Shown here in pieces: positions 22,685 to 30,061 of a DNA stretch of 32,681 bases (positions are counted from its first letter, which is position 1; the number at the start of each line of letters is the position of its first letter). Under the pieces are notes generated by a model. The model searched no databases. It saw only the letters and a program-made list of their open reading frames with translations, and had not been told where the DNA came from. The stretch is from a virus. The stretch covers positions 1-32,681 of IMG/VR virus record IMGVR_UViG_3300009603_000033, one strand, 5' to 3'. A program made the position numbers and the translations under genes.

Positions 22685-23965
22685 ATGGCATACGAATTAG
22701 CAGACAGCATTCAGCGTGGGATTATTTACTTAGCTAAATCTGATCCTAATTTTTTGGTTCAGTCTATGCCTATGGTGAAGGCGGAGTATTTTGAATACCC
22801 GTCACACCAGAAGTTTTTTCAGATAATTGTGGACCATTATCAGAAGTATAAAAAGCTCCCAGCGGATGATTTTATTTTGGAAGAGATTAAATCTATGAAA
22901 TCACATAGTGAGCTTCTGTCTGATTTTAAAGAAGAGTTGGAGTTAATCAATACTCTCGATGAGAAATCTCTGAGTAATGAAGCTTATCTCTTAGACCTCG
23001 TTGAGAATTTTGCTCGTGAGCAAGCCATTACAAGTGCTATCGTATCTTCTGTTGGTCTTATAGAACAGAAGAAATATGACGATATTGAGGGTTTAGTTCG
23101 TGGAGCTTTGTCCGTCACCAGAAATCTCGACCTTGGTATCAACTACTTTAATTCCTTTGACGACAGACTTTCCAAAGAGGAGAACGGAAAAGTCTATAAG
23201 TTTAGAACTATTTTTGAGTCTCTGAACGAATCCCTTGAAGGAGGCCTCGCGGCTAAGGAATTGGCTATGGTAGTAGCGCCTCCTGGTGTTGGGAAGTCTT
23301 TGTACCTCGCTAATCAAGCTGCTCGTTCTATACTTGATGGTCATGATGTATTATACATCTCTTTGGAGATGTCAGAGGATAGGGTTGCGCAAAGATTGGA
23401 TAGTATATTCACTCACGTAAAACAATCTGAATTAAAGTACCGCAGAGACATTGTTAAGGAGAGATTCAATAAGATTAAGAAGGCTAAACCAGACATGGGT
23501 TCCCTTATGATAAAAGAGTTTCCTACTAAAAGGGCTACTGTTAATACCCTCAGATCCTTCCTCATCCAGCTTAGGAACGTAGAGGATTTTACACCGGATG
23601 TCATTATCATAGATTATCTAGAACTATTGACCACGGATTCTTCTATGATGGAATATCAGGCGCAGGAAAGACTCGCTCAAGAACTCAGAGGCCTAGCGAT
23701 TGAGCATAAGTGCCTTGTGTGGACAGCTACACAGACTAATAGGGAAGGTAAACGGGTTAGTTTAATCACCGACACAGAGCTTGCGGATTCATATGGAAAG
23801 ACGCGAGTGTGTGACCTCGTATTCTCTGTAAATCAAAACGAATTGGAGTTTGACAAAGGAGAAGCTAGAATATTCGTTATCAAGTCCAGAAATGGGAGAT
23901 CTAGATACGTTATTCCGTCTGTTATGGACTATTCTAAACTTATTATATCTCAAAAGATCAAATGA
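22685..23965 (+). CDS. 41: DnaB-type replicative helicase, T4 gp41-like
   Basis: 426 residues (T4 gp41 is 475). The N-terminal ~140 residues form the DnaB-like helical domain. The C-terminal RecA-like motor has Walker A VAPPGVGKSLYL (Lys204, Ser205), YISLEMSEDRVAQR (motif 1a with Glu228), Walker B DVIIIDYLELL, and the WTATQTNREG motif that in DnaB proteins senses nucleotide. It should form the hexamer that unwinds the fork for the split polymerase. An AGGG site lies close (4 bases) to the ATG. Its stop overlaps the metallopeptidase start (ATGA). No primase gene is seen in the window. Confidence 0.93.
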   Translation: MAYELADSIQRGIIYLAKSDPNFLVQSMPMVKAEYFEYPSHQKFFQIIVDHYQKYKKLPADDFILEEIKSMKSHSELLSDFKEELELINTLDEKSLSNEAYLLDLVENFAREQAITSAIVSSVGLIEQKKYDDIEGLVRGALSVTRNLDLGINYFNSFDDRLSKEENGKVYKFRTIFESLNESLEGGLAAKELAMVVAPPGVGKSLYLANQAARSILDGHDVLYISLEMSEDRVAQRLDSIFTHVKQSELKYRRDIVKERFNKIKKAKPDMGSLMIKEFPTKRATVNTLRSFLIQLRNVEDFTPDVIIIDYLELLTTDSSMMEYQAQERLAQELRGLAIEHKCLVWTATQTNREGKRVSLITDTELADSYGKTRVCDLVFSVNQNELEFDKGEARIFVIKSRNGRSRYVIPSVMDYSKLIISQKIK

Positions 23966-24300
23966 CAAAATTGAAAAATCACTCACATCCAATGGTTGTT
24001 TACACGGGAATAAAGACCTTTACCATTAAACAGAAAACTTTAGATAAAGAAAGTTTGTATGGCTGTGTTGAATTTCCCAAATCCTTGCTTACGATTGACC
24101 CAAACCAGTGTGTGGAAGACTATAAAGGAACTCTCCTTCATGAAATCTGCCACATTGGATGGGAATTATTCGGTCTTGGGGACGATGATGAGATGCCCCA
24201 AATAGGCAACGAGTATCTTACGACTGTTACATCCAATATGATACAAATGTTGGCAGCACTAAACCCTGAATTATTCAAATACATACTTACTCATGAATAG
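23962..24300 (+). CDS. Mini HEXXH metallopeptidase-like protein
   Basis: 112 residues. LLHEICHIGWE (His60, Glu61, His64) is a zinc metallopeptidase HEXXH motif set in a predicted helix. It is followed by a second helix (GNEYLTTVTSNMIQMLAAL) that could bring the third zinc ligand, probably one of the acidic residues near 73-82. Small zincin-like proteins of this form occur in many phages with unknown targets. It overlaps the helicase stop by 4 bases and the next start by 8, so it is co-translated with replication genes. No signal peptide is present, so a cytoplasmic target is expected. Confidence 0.7.
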   Translation: MTKLKNHSHPMVVYTGIKTFTIKQKTLDKESLYGCVEFPKSLLTIDPNQCVEDYKGTLLHEICHIGWELFGLGDDDEMPQIGNEYLTTVTSNMIQMLAALNPELFKYILTHE

Positions 24301-24739
24301 TGTAATAGAAACTTATAACAACTTAGAAAACAAGTATTTGCAGATTTCCAAGGACTACTTGGAAATCTCAGAGGACAACATGGATGAAGCTTTACAAAAG
24401 CATACGGCTTTATATGCATTCTTTGGAGGTGTGTTATCATATTCCAAGAAGGTTACTAACACGGCAGAGATGGTCTTTGAGTATGCAGAAGCTGAAATGA
24501 AGGAAAAGAGGAGGGAGGAGCTGGCAGGCACTTCAAAGAAACCTACAGAGGGAGCTTTAAACGCATACGTACTAACGGTACCTTCTCTTAGAGAACTCAA
24601 AGCAAAAGTGTTGAATGCTCAGCATAGATATAATCTGGCTAAAAACATTGTAACTTCCCTAGATCACCAGAAAGACATGTTGGTTCAGATGTCTGCGAAT
24701 AAACGAGCAGAGATAAAAATGATTTCTGATTTAGGTTGA
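24293..24739 (+). CDS. Helical protein, possibly a UvsY-like recombination mediator
   Basis: 148 residues, nearly all helical. Two long helices (residues ~5-75) are followed by a KKPTEGALNAYVLTVP turn and a helical second half ending in a heptad-like QKDMLVQMSANKRAEIKM segment. The size (T4 UvsY is 137), the helical layout with a polar turn in the middle, and the neighbourhood of helicase and gp46/47 genes fit a mediator that loads a RecA-type recombinase. The sequence similarity I can see is only general, so this is a suggestion. No UvsX/RecA gene is visible in the window. The start overlaps the metallopeptidase stop. Confidence 0.55.
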   Translation: MNSVIETYNNLENKYLQISKDYLEISEDNMDEALQKHTALYAFFGGVLSYSKKVTNTAEMVFEYAEAEMKEKRREELAGTSKKPTEGALNAYVLTVPSLRELKAKVLNAQHRYNLAKNIVTSLDHQKDMLVQMSANKRAEIKMISDLG

Positions 24740-24757
24740 TTACTATATAATAATGAA

Positions 24758-24862
24758 ATGTGGAAGAGTATAGTAGCTCAATTAAATCGATCAATTTTAA
24801 GTAACTGGAAGTGGCTTTTCGCAGGGCTCTCTGGATTGGTTGTAGGCCGATTCTTCCTCTAG
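24758..24862 (+). CDS. 34-residue membrane peptide (candidate)
   Basis: ATG 24758 to TAG 24860-24862. It consists of an amphipathic start (MWKSIVAQLNRSILSNWK) and a single hydrophobic span (WLFAGLSGLVVGRFFL). It is in the same frame as the previous gene, six codons after that gene's TGA, so it could be a separate small gene or a readthrough extension. The sequence just before it (ACTATATAATAATG) is promoter-like but lacks a clear ribosome site. A membrane role is suggested by the hydrophobic span only. Confidence 0.35.
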   Translation: MWKSIVAQLNRSILSNWKWLFAGLSGLVVGRFFL

Positions 24863-24871
24863 CCTCAATTT

Positions 24872-24879
24872 TATAAATT
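24872..24879 (+). promoter_or_regulatory. Candidate late promoter (TATAAATT) abutting a start codon
   Basis: TATAAATT lies directly before the ATG at 24880. If used as a T4-type late promoter, transcription would start inside the coding region, so it may instead simply be an AT-rich translation leader. Tentative. Confidence 0.25.
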
Positions 24880-25752
24880 ATGCCTGGACTTGTACCTGTT
24901 GTTAATTCTTCTTTTTCAAATTGGAATCTCTCTGGTGGAGGTGGTGATGGTTGGTGGACTAGTGGGATCTCCCCCGTTTCCAGTGTTTCTGGACTCTCTC
25001 CTACTGGTGTAAATACCTCGGGTCCCTGGTTTATTGAAGACCAGACAATGAGTATCTACTATGCACGAGTTCCAATATCTCAACGCGATACGCTTCCTAA
25101 TAGAGACGTTACTTTGAGTTCTGTTGATACGTCAGCCTTAGGAAAGGTTGGTAACATCGGAGGTACTTTCGTTCTTGCCAGTGTTATTGGAAGATGTACA
25201 GGGACTGTTGTTAAATATGTTTTTGGTGGGCCATACATACAACCCCAAAAATTTCAGCTAGACGCTAATGAAAAGGATTACCAAGGTGTATCGTACGGAA
25301 GTGTCTCTGCGGGAAATATGGGACCCGGAGGTAATATTTCCACAAGTCAACCGTTTTATCAACGTCGTTTAGCAAGGGCTGGTGATGTAGACTATACAGA
25401 AAATTGTTTTAGGGGGTTTACTTATCAAATAGTCGATAGCTACCCAGTTGGGACAGGTCAGACTATGTTTATGAATAGGCATAAAAAATGGATAGGATGG
25501 GGAAACCAGGGTAGTCTTACTACATTCCTTGGTGAGTGCGCCGGAATTGATTTTTACGATCCCGAGTTGGAGAGATCTGGTGCTTACAGTACGTCACAAG
25601 ATTACCCAGTGGACGCACGAGTGTTTACAGATAGTTGTGGATCGAGATTGAGGGATGGCAGACTTTGGGATTTTAAACTTAAGGGTATTACCACAGACGG
25701 AGCCATTGTTGCCTTGACGCATTATGATGTTACCCGTCATGATTATAGTTAA
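24880..25752 (+). CDS. Unrecognised Gly/Ser-rich protein, probably structural
   Basis: 290 residues, predicted mostly beta, with Gly-rich loops (NLSGGGGDGWWTSG, SAGNMGPGGNIS) and several aromatic-rich stretches. There are four cysteines. It has no signal peptide, transmembrane span or catalytic motif I recognise. The composition resembles phage decoration, fibre or baseplate proteins, yet the gene sits between recombination/replication genes and gp32. There is no Shine-Dalgarno sequence before the ATG. A strong terminator (25777-25810) closes it. The private terminator and different composition suggest an independently expressed, late, possibly acquired unit. Confidence 0.7.
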   Translation: MPGLVPVVNSSFSNWNLSGGGGDGWWTSGISPVSSVSGLSPTGVNTSGPWFIEDQTMSIYYARVPISQRDTLPNRDVTLSSVDTSALGKVGNIGGTFVLASVIGRCTGTVVKYVFGGPYIQPQKFQLDANEKDYQGVSYGSVSAGNMGPGGNISTSQPFYQRRLARAGDVDYTENCFRGFTYQIVDSYPVGTGQTMFMNRHKKWIGWGNQGSLTTFLGECAGIDFYDPELERSGAYSTSQDYPVDARVFTDSCGSRLRDGRLWDFKLKGITTDGAIVALTHYDVTRHDYS

Positions 25753-25776
25753 AAAAACTATTAATTAGTACTATAA

Positions 25777-25810
25777 TAAGGGGGACAGATTTCTGTCCCC
25801 CTTAAATTTT
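25777..25810 (+). terminator. Rho-independent terminator
   Basis: A perfect 12-bp stem (TAAGGGGGACAG with CTGTCCCCCTTA) with an ATTT loop, followed by AATTTTT. It ends the transcript of the Gly-rich protein gene and isolates gp32, whose ATG is 16 bases downstream. Confidence 0.85.
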
Positions 25811-25825
25811 TAACTGTAAATTAAC

Positions 25826-26566
25826 ATGGTAAACTTAGACCAACTTAGAAAAAAATATGAACAAATTAATCGCACTAAATCGGACAACGATACCAGCGAT
25901 TTTCTCAAAAAGTTTTTGATGATGAAAGAGGGTACGACTGTAGTTCGTATCCTTCCTTCTAAATCCGAAGACGAAGATTTTTATGCAGAGACTGCCATCC
26001 ATCGTATTGATGGCAGGAATCACCATTGTCCGCGTGTGAAAGGTAATGATTGTCCACTGTGTGATCTCAGCTACCAACTTTGGAATACCAAAGTGGACGA
26101 GAATCAAAATATTGCAAGACAAATTAAATCCAGTAAGCGTTTTTACATTAACGCCGTTGAACGAGATACGGGAGATGTCAAGATCCTTTCCATGGGAGTG
26201 AAACTTTTCAGTAAGATTTTAGACTGCTTCTTTGACGAAGATTACGGAGATATCACCGACGTTAAAGAGGGACATGATTTCAAAATCGTTAAGGATATCC
26301 AAGGTCAATGGCCTAATTATGATAAGTCTTCTCCAAAGCCCAAGAGATCTCCGGCTGGTTCTGCCCAGGAAATAGCTCAATGGTTCGACGAACTACACGA
26401 TATCCATGGTTTGGTTAGAGTAGCCTCATATGAGGATTTGAAGAAGATGGCTCTTAGCATTATCGGAGAGAGAGATTCTACAAATACACCCGACCCAATG
26501 CCCAAAGAAGACAGTGATGATGAGGGAGACTATCTATCTCATCTGAAAGGGTTAGGGAATGGTTGA
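25826..26566 (+). CDS. 32: Single-stranded DNA-binding protein, T4 gp32-like
   Basis: 246 residues (T4 gp32 is 301). The N-terminal basic segment (LRKKYEQINRTKS) fits the cooperativity domain. The core has the gp32 pattern TTVVRILPSKSEDEDFYAETAIHRI and a zinc site in NHHCPRVKGNDCPLC (His66/67, Cys68, Cys76, Cys79). The C-terminus is acidic (KEDSDDEGDYLSHLKG) as in gp32, where it contacts other replication proteins. It coats ssDNA at forks and in recombination. The ATG has no Shine-Dalgarno sequence; AT-rich sequence precedes it. Its stop overlaps the first glycosyltransferase start by 8 bases, and a 16-bp inverted repeat begins 16 bases after the stop. Confidence 0.92.
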   Translation: MVNLDQLRKKYEQINRTKSDNDTSDFLKKFLMMKEGTTVVRILPSKSEDEDFYAETAIHRIDGRNHHCPRVKGNDCPLCDLSYQLWNTKVDENQNIARQIKSSKRFYINAVERDTGDVKILSMGVKLFSKILDCFFDEDYGDITDVKEGHDFKIVKDIQGQWPNYDKSSPKPKRSPAGSAQEIAQWFDELHDIHGLVRVASYEDLKKMALSIIGERDSTNTPDPMPKEDSDDEGDYLSHLKGLGNG

Positions 26567-27740
26567 TGAGTCTAATGACGATAGCAGGAAACGCAAGCTT
26601 AAGATACTTGCGTTTCCTGCTAATACGGGTGGATGTAGCTACTATAGAATTATCATGCCAATGGATAAGTTGGCAGAGAAATTTCCAGACGATGTAGAAA
26701 TTAGGTTTAATTTTAATCCTTTAAAATGGGATGAGGATACTAGGCAACCACCCAAAGAAGAAGTAGAATATGAGGATTTGGATTGGGCAGATATCATGTT
26801 CACTCAGAATATCGCTAACTATGGTCCTCAGTATATGATAGACCTCTTTAAGAAATGTAAGGAGAAAAATAAATTCATTCATTACGATACTGATGACCTT
26901 TTGACGGATTTATATGCGGGTCATCGCTTAGAAGGTGTGTATAAGGAACAACGTCTGGATGAGCTTACGAAGGTTCTATATCACAATGCAGATCTAGTCT
27001 CTGTTACACAAGGTAAATTTGCGCAGAGGGTCGCTCCGTTCGTGAGAGGGTGTTTATGTGTGATCAAAAATGCAATTGATCATGACCTCCCGTGTTGGAA
27101 CTTTCCTAGAGTAAAAGCGCCGAAAAAAGTGTGTAGGGTTGGGTGGGTAGGAGGCATCCATCACGAGCAGGATGTAAAACAAATTCCTACCATAGCCATG
27201 GGAGTAAATTCAAAAGTAGGTGCAGAGAGAGTTCAATGGGGGTTCTACGGGAGACCAACCCTGGCTCCGGAACAGAAACGAGACTGGCAACAAGATGTGT
27301 GGGATTCTTACGAACGTCTCTTGACAAGGGGGGTCAAACATAGGAATACATTTGTTTTTCCTGCTGCACCATCTCATATGTACGGAGCTATGTACAGAAC
27401 TATAGACATTTCTATAGCTCCTCTGGAGTGGAATAATTTCAATGACTCTAAATCGGAGATTAAGGCTATGGAAGCGGGTAGATACGGTATACCACTAGTG
27501 GCCACTAACTGCGGATGCTATGATGAGATAATTGAAAATGGAGTTACGGGGTATCTCATTGATAAAGATAATCCGAAGAGTGAGTGGGTTAATGTTTTGT
27601 CTCGCCTTATCAAAGATAAAAAGCATCGCGTGGAGTTGGGGAATAATTTGAAACTTTTAACAGATGAACGCTTTAATATTAACTCCCATATAGGTGAGAG
27701 GCTTAAGTTATACAGGAAACTATTAGATGCAAAAAAGTAA
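26559..27740 (+). CDS. Glycosyltransferase, GT-B fold (GT4-like)
   Basis: 393 residues. The N-terminal Rossmann-like domain starts LKILAFPANTGGCSYYRI after a charged leader. The acceptor half contains WADIMFTQN and FIHYDTDDLLTDLY. The donor half has VGWVGGIHHEQDV, then IDISIAPLEWNNFNDSKSEIKAMEAGRYGIPLVATNCGCYDEII and GVTGYLI, the usual nucleotide-sugar-binding block of GT4-type enzymes with retained Glu residues. It likely transfers a sugar in the host cytoplasm; the acceptor is not known. Codons 9-22 lie in a perfect 16-bp inverted repeat (26582-26622), which may limit expression. It is the first of six consecutive transferase genes and overlaps both neighbours. Confidence 0.88.
   Translation: MVDESNDDSRKRKLKILAFPANTGGCSYYRIIMPMDKLAEKFPDDVEIRFNFNPLKWDEDTRQPPKEEVEYEDLDWADIMFTQNIANYGPQYMIDLFKKCKEKNKFIHYDTDDLLTDLYAGHRLEGVYKEQRLDELTKVLYHNADLVSVTQGKFAQRVAPFVRGCLCVIKNAIDHDLPCWNFPRVKAPKKVCRVGWVGGIHHEQDVKQIPTIAMGVNSKVGAERVQWGFYGRPTLAPEQKRDWQQDVWDSYERLLTRGVKHRNTFVFPAAPSHMYGAMYRTIDISIAPLEWNNFNDSKSEIKAMEAGRYGIPLVATNCGCYDEIIENGVTGYLIDKDNPKSEWVNVLSRLIKDKKHRVELGNNLKLLTDERFNINSHIGERLKLYRKLLDAKK
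26582..26622 (+). promoter_or_regulatory. Perfect 16-bp inverted repeat at the gp32 / glycosyltransferase boundary
   Basis: TAGCAGGAAACGCAAG pairs with CTTGCGTTTCCTGCTA across a 9-base loop. It begins 16 bases after the gp32 stop and lies wholly inside the next coding region. There is no T-run after it, so simple termination is unlikely. It could be a 3' end-stabilising or RNase-stop structure for gp32 mRNA, an attenuator, or a protein-binding palindrome. Confidence 0.85.
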
Positions 27741-28560
27741 AATTAAAATTATTTCTGGATTCACAAATGCAGGGGGTTCCACGGTTGCTAATGTTAATTT
27801 ATGTAACCTTTTTAATGAGAGGGGACTGGATTGTACTTTTTACGGTCCTGAGGCATGGCATCTAGACAAATGCAATGGGGATATTCTCAACTCACAGAAT
27901 ACAGCTGTAAATGAGGAAGGAGAAATTCTTCTCCTGCACTATCTTAAGTTTCCTAGTCGGCCTACTGCTTCTAGAAAGGTTATCTTGACATGCCATGAGA
28001 AAGCTTTATTTCCCATTTCTTCCATACCCAGATTTTGGGACGATATTCATTTTGTTTCCGAACACCAGAAGAAATGGCACAGGGAGCCTGGTTTTATTAT
28101 TCCAAATGTTGTCTCAAAATTAGAGCACAGCAAGAGGAAGCCTAAGAAAGTGGCTGGAATTATAGGAAGCATAGACAAGAATAAGAGAGTGCATGTCTCT
28201 ATTAGAAAGGCTTTGGAGGAGGGTTATGAAGATATTTTGTTGTATGGGTTTATCAGTGATGAGATGTATTTTAACGCACTTGTTAAACCCTACGTAGATG
28301 AGGGTCTCGTCACTATGATGGGTCATGAAGATGATAAGCAGAAAATGTATGATTCCGTTACCAAGGTATTTCATTCTTCTCGCAGCGAAACTTTTAATTT
28401 TATAGTGCCCGAGTGTGAAATGACTGGAACTGAGTACTGCGGGAGCGAATCTGCTAATCCTTTTTCCGATGAGAAAAATCTAAATATATCCTCTACACGT
28501 TATGAGATGACCAATGATGATATATTCGAGGCGTGGATGAAATGTCTGGGAATCTCGTAA
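27727..28560 (+). CDS. Glycosyltransferase, GT-B-like
   Basis: 277 residues, shorter than the previous enzyme. The start KIKIISGFTNAGGSTVANVNLCNLFNERGLDCTFYGP is the typical first beta-alpha unit of GT-B glycosyltransferases. HFVSEHQKKWH and FIIPNVV mark the hinge. KVAGIIGSIDKNKRVHVSIRKALEEGYEDILLYGF and the SSRSETFNFIVPECEMTG segment form the donor domain, including the Glu-containing motif. The C-terminal portion is short and may be trimmed relative to full GT4 enzymes. It overlaps the preceding stop by 14 bases and the next start by 19. Sugar and acceptor are not predictable from the sequence. Confidence 0.78.
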   Translation: MQKSKIKIISGFTNAGGSTVANVNLCNLFNERGLDCTFYGPEAWHLDKCNGDILNSQNTAVNEEGEILLLHYLKFPSRPTASRKVILTCHEKALFPISSIPRFWDDIHFVSEHQKKWHREPGFIIPNVVSKLEHSKRKPKKVAGIIGSIDKNKRVHVSIRKALEEGYEDILLYGFISDEMYFNALVKPYVDEGLVTMMGHEDDKQKMYDSVTKVFHSSRSETFNFIVPECEMTGTEYCGSESANPFSDEKNLNISSTRYEMTNDDIFEAWMKCLGIS

Positions 28561-29243
28561 CTATCTTATGCTCTAGTTACAACTCAATGGAGTGGGTTGA
28601 AGGGTACTGTGATGCAGTCAATTCTCAAATGTTGTCTGAGTTTGATCTTGTAGTTTGCGATGCAAATTCTGAGGATGGGTCACGTGAGTTTTTTAAAAAT
28701 TATAAATTTAGAGAGGGGATCAATGTTATCTTCAGAGATTACAAATCTCGTATAGGGGTTTATGATGCGTGGAATGGTGCTCTAGAGGAAACTAGAACTC
28801 CATATGTAATGAATGTAAATACGGATGACAGACTTTTTCCTGGCGCGTTGACCACTATGCTTGGATATGCAGTAACACGCCCTGATATTGATGTTTTTTA
28901 CTCCAGGTGTTTAGTTACTGATGATAAAGATCATTCTAATATTGTTCAGTTGTACGACTGGCCTGAGTACTCGCATGAAAACATGCTAGGACAGTGTTTG
29001 TGTGGTCCTTTCCCCCTAGTAAAGAGGGATTCTTTGGTAAAGGCAGGAAAATTTAATCCTAAATATACCATATCGGGGGATTATGAAATGTGGCTAAGGA
29101 TGTCCAAGAAAGGTTTCAGGTTCATGAAAGTTAAGGAACCTATAGGAAGTTACTATTTCAATCCTACAGGAGTAAGTACTGACACATCTAGATTTGATGA
29201 GCACTTGAAGCAAGATATAGAAATTCGTGAGATGCACAAATGA
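28542..29243 (+). CDS. Glycosyltransferase family 2-like (GT-A)
   Basis: 233 residues from the ATG at 28542, favoured by a GAGG 10 bases upstream; a GTG at 28533 is the alternative. The GT2 pattern is visible: VTILCSSYNSMEWVEGYCDAV, FDLVVCDANSEDGSREFF, GVYDAWNGALEETRTPYVMNVNTDDRLFPGAL (the DDR is the metal/nucleotide-binding DxD equivalent), and SGDYEMWLRMSKKGFRFM near the acceptor side. It transfers a sugar from a nucleotide sugar; GT2 enzymes of this size are common in surface-glycan and virion-modification clusters. It overlaps the upstream gene and ends with ATGA into the next. Confidence 0.88.
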   Translation: MSGNLVTILCSSYNSMEWVEGYCDAVNSQMLSEFDLVVCDANSEDGSREFFKNYKFREGINVIFRDYKSRIGVYDAWNGALEETRTPYVMNVNTDDRLFPGALTTMLGYAVTRPDIDVFYSRCLVTDDKDHSNIVQLYDWPEYSHENMLGQCLCGPFPLVKRDSLVKAGKFNPKYTISGDYEMWLRMSKKGFRFMKVKEPIGSYYFNPTGVSTDTSRFDEHLKQDIEIREMHK

Positions 29244-30061
29244 TACCTGTGATAATGACAGAAAAGACTATACAATACAGTGAACATCTTAATGTCGCTG
29301 TAGAGCGTTCTAATTTTAAAAATCGTACCATTGTACTGGGAGACGAAGGTAACTTGCAGTGTGGTGCAGAGCATCACATGATGTCTGATTATTCATATAG
29401 AGCGAATAAGTTTGCGGAAGTGTATACACACCTAAATTTCAATCCCGAGTGGATGGAGCTTTTGTGTTTTAAGAGATGGTTTGTAATACATGATTTCATG
29501 GAGAAACACGACATTGATGTTTGTTTTCACTGTGACAGTGATGTCTTGGTGTTTGTTGACGTCAATGAGGAGTATCATAGGTTTAAGCAATTTGAAATGA
29601 CCTTGAGTGGACGTGTGAGTGGGCATACTGGGTTTTTTACTCGTAATGGTCTTAAGAAATTTTGTGATTTCATGTTCAATGTGTATTCTGAACGTGGATA
29701 TTTGTATGAGCTTTTTTGTACAATTTATGAGCTTAGGCAAAAGCACCAAGTACAGGGAGGAGTTTGTGATATGACTTTGCTAGGAGAGTATGCAAATCAG
29801 AATGCTCCAACTGTTGGTGAAGTCTCTGTTGTTATGGAGGGCAGCGGTCTGTCGCCATTACCGTTTTTTGATCATCATTTACGCTGTGAGGAAGGAGATT
29901 TTGAAATGGTCAATGGGAAGAAAAATATATTTTTCTTAGACGGGCTTCCCTGGTGTAGGCAAGTTGCAGGACCTCGTGTTCCTTTTGCAACCATACACTT
30001 CCAAGGGGCCTTGATGAAGCCATTAATGAAGGAATTCAATAATAAGGCTCTCAAGACATGA
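29240..30061 (+). CDS. Putative GT-A glycosyltransferase (nucleotide-sugar transferase fold)
   Basis: 273 residues. CFHCDSDVLVFVDV (a DSD motif at about residues 98-100) in the middle is the metal-binding DxD signature of GT-A glycosyltransferases, preceded by KRWFVIHDFMEKHDIDV. A GVCDMTLLGEYA segment and a C-terminal ATIHFQGALMKPLMKEF resemble the later motifs of these enzymes, where a histidine near the end contacts the nucleotide. I cannot assign a family number. It lies in the six-gene glycosyltransferase run with 4-base overlaps at both ends, which supports the call. Confidence 0.7.
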   Translation: MIPVIMTEKTIQYSEHLNVAVERSNFKNRTIVLGDEGNLQCGAEHHMMSDYSYRANKFAEVYTHLNFNPEWMELLCFKRWFVIHDFMEKHDIDVCFHCDSDVLVFVDVNEEYHRFKQFEMTLSGRVSGHTGFFTRNGLKKFCDFMFNVYSERGYLYELFCTIYELRQKHQVQGGVCDMTLLGEYANQNAPTVGEVSVVMEGSGLSPLPFFDHHLRCEEGDFEMVNGKKNIFFLDGLPWCRQVAGPRVPFATIHFQGALMKPLMKEFNNKALKT

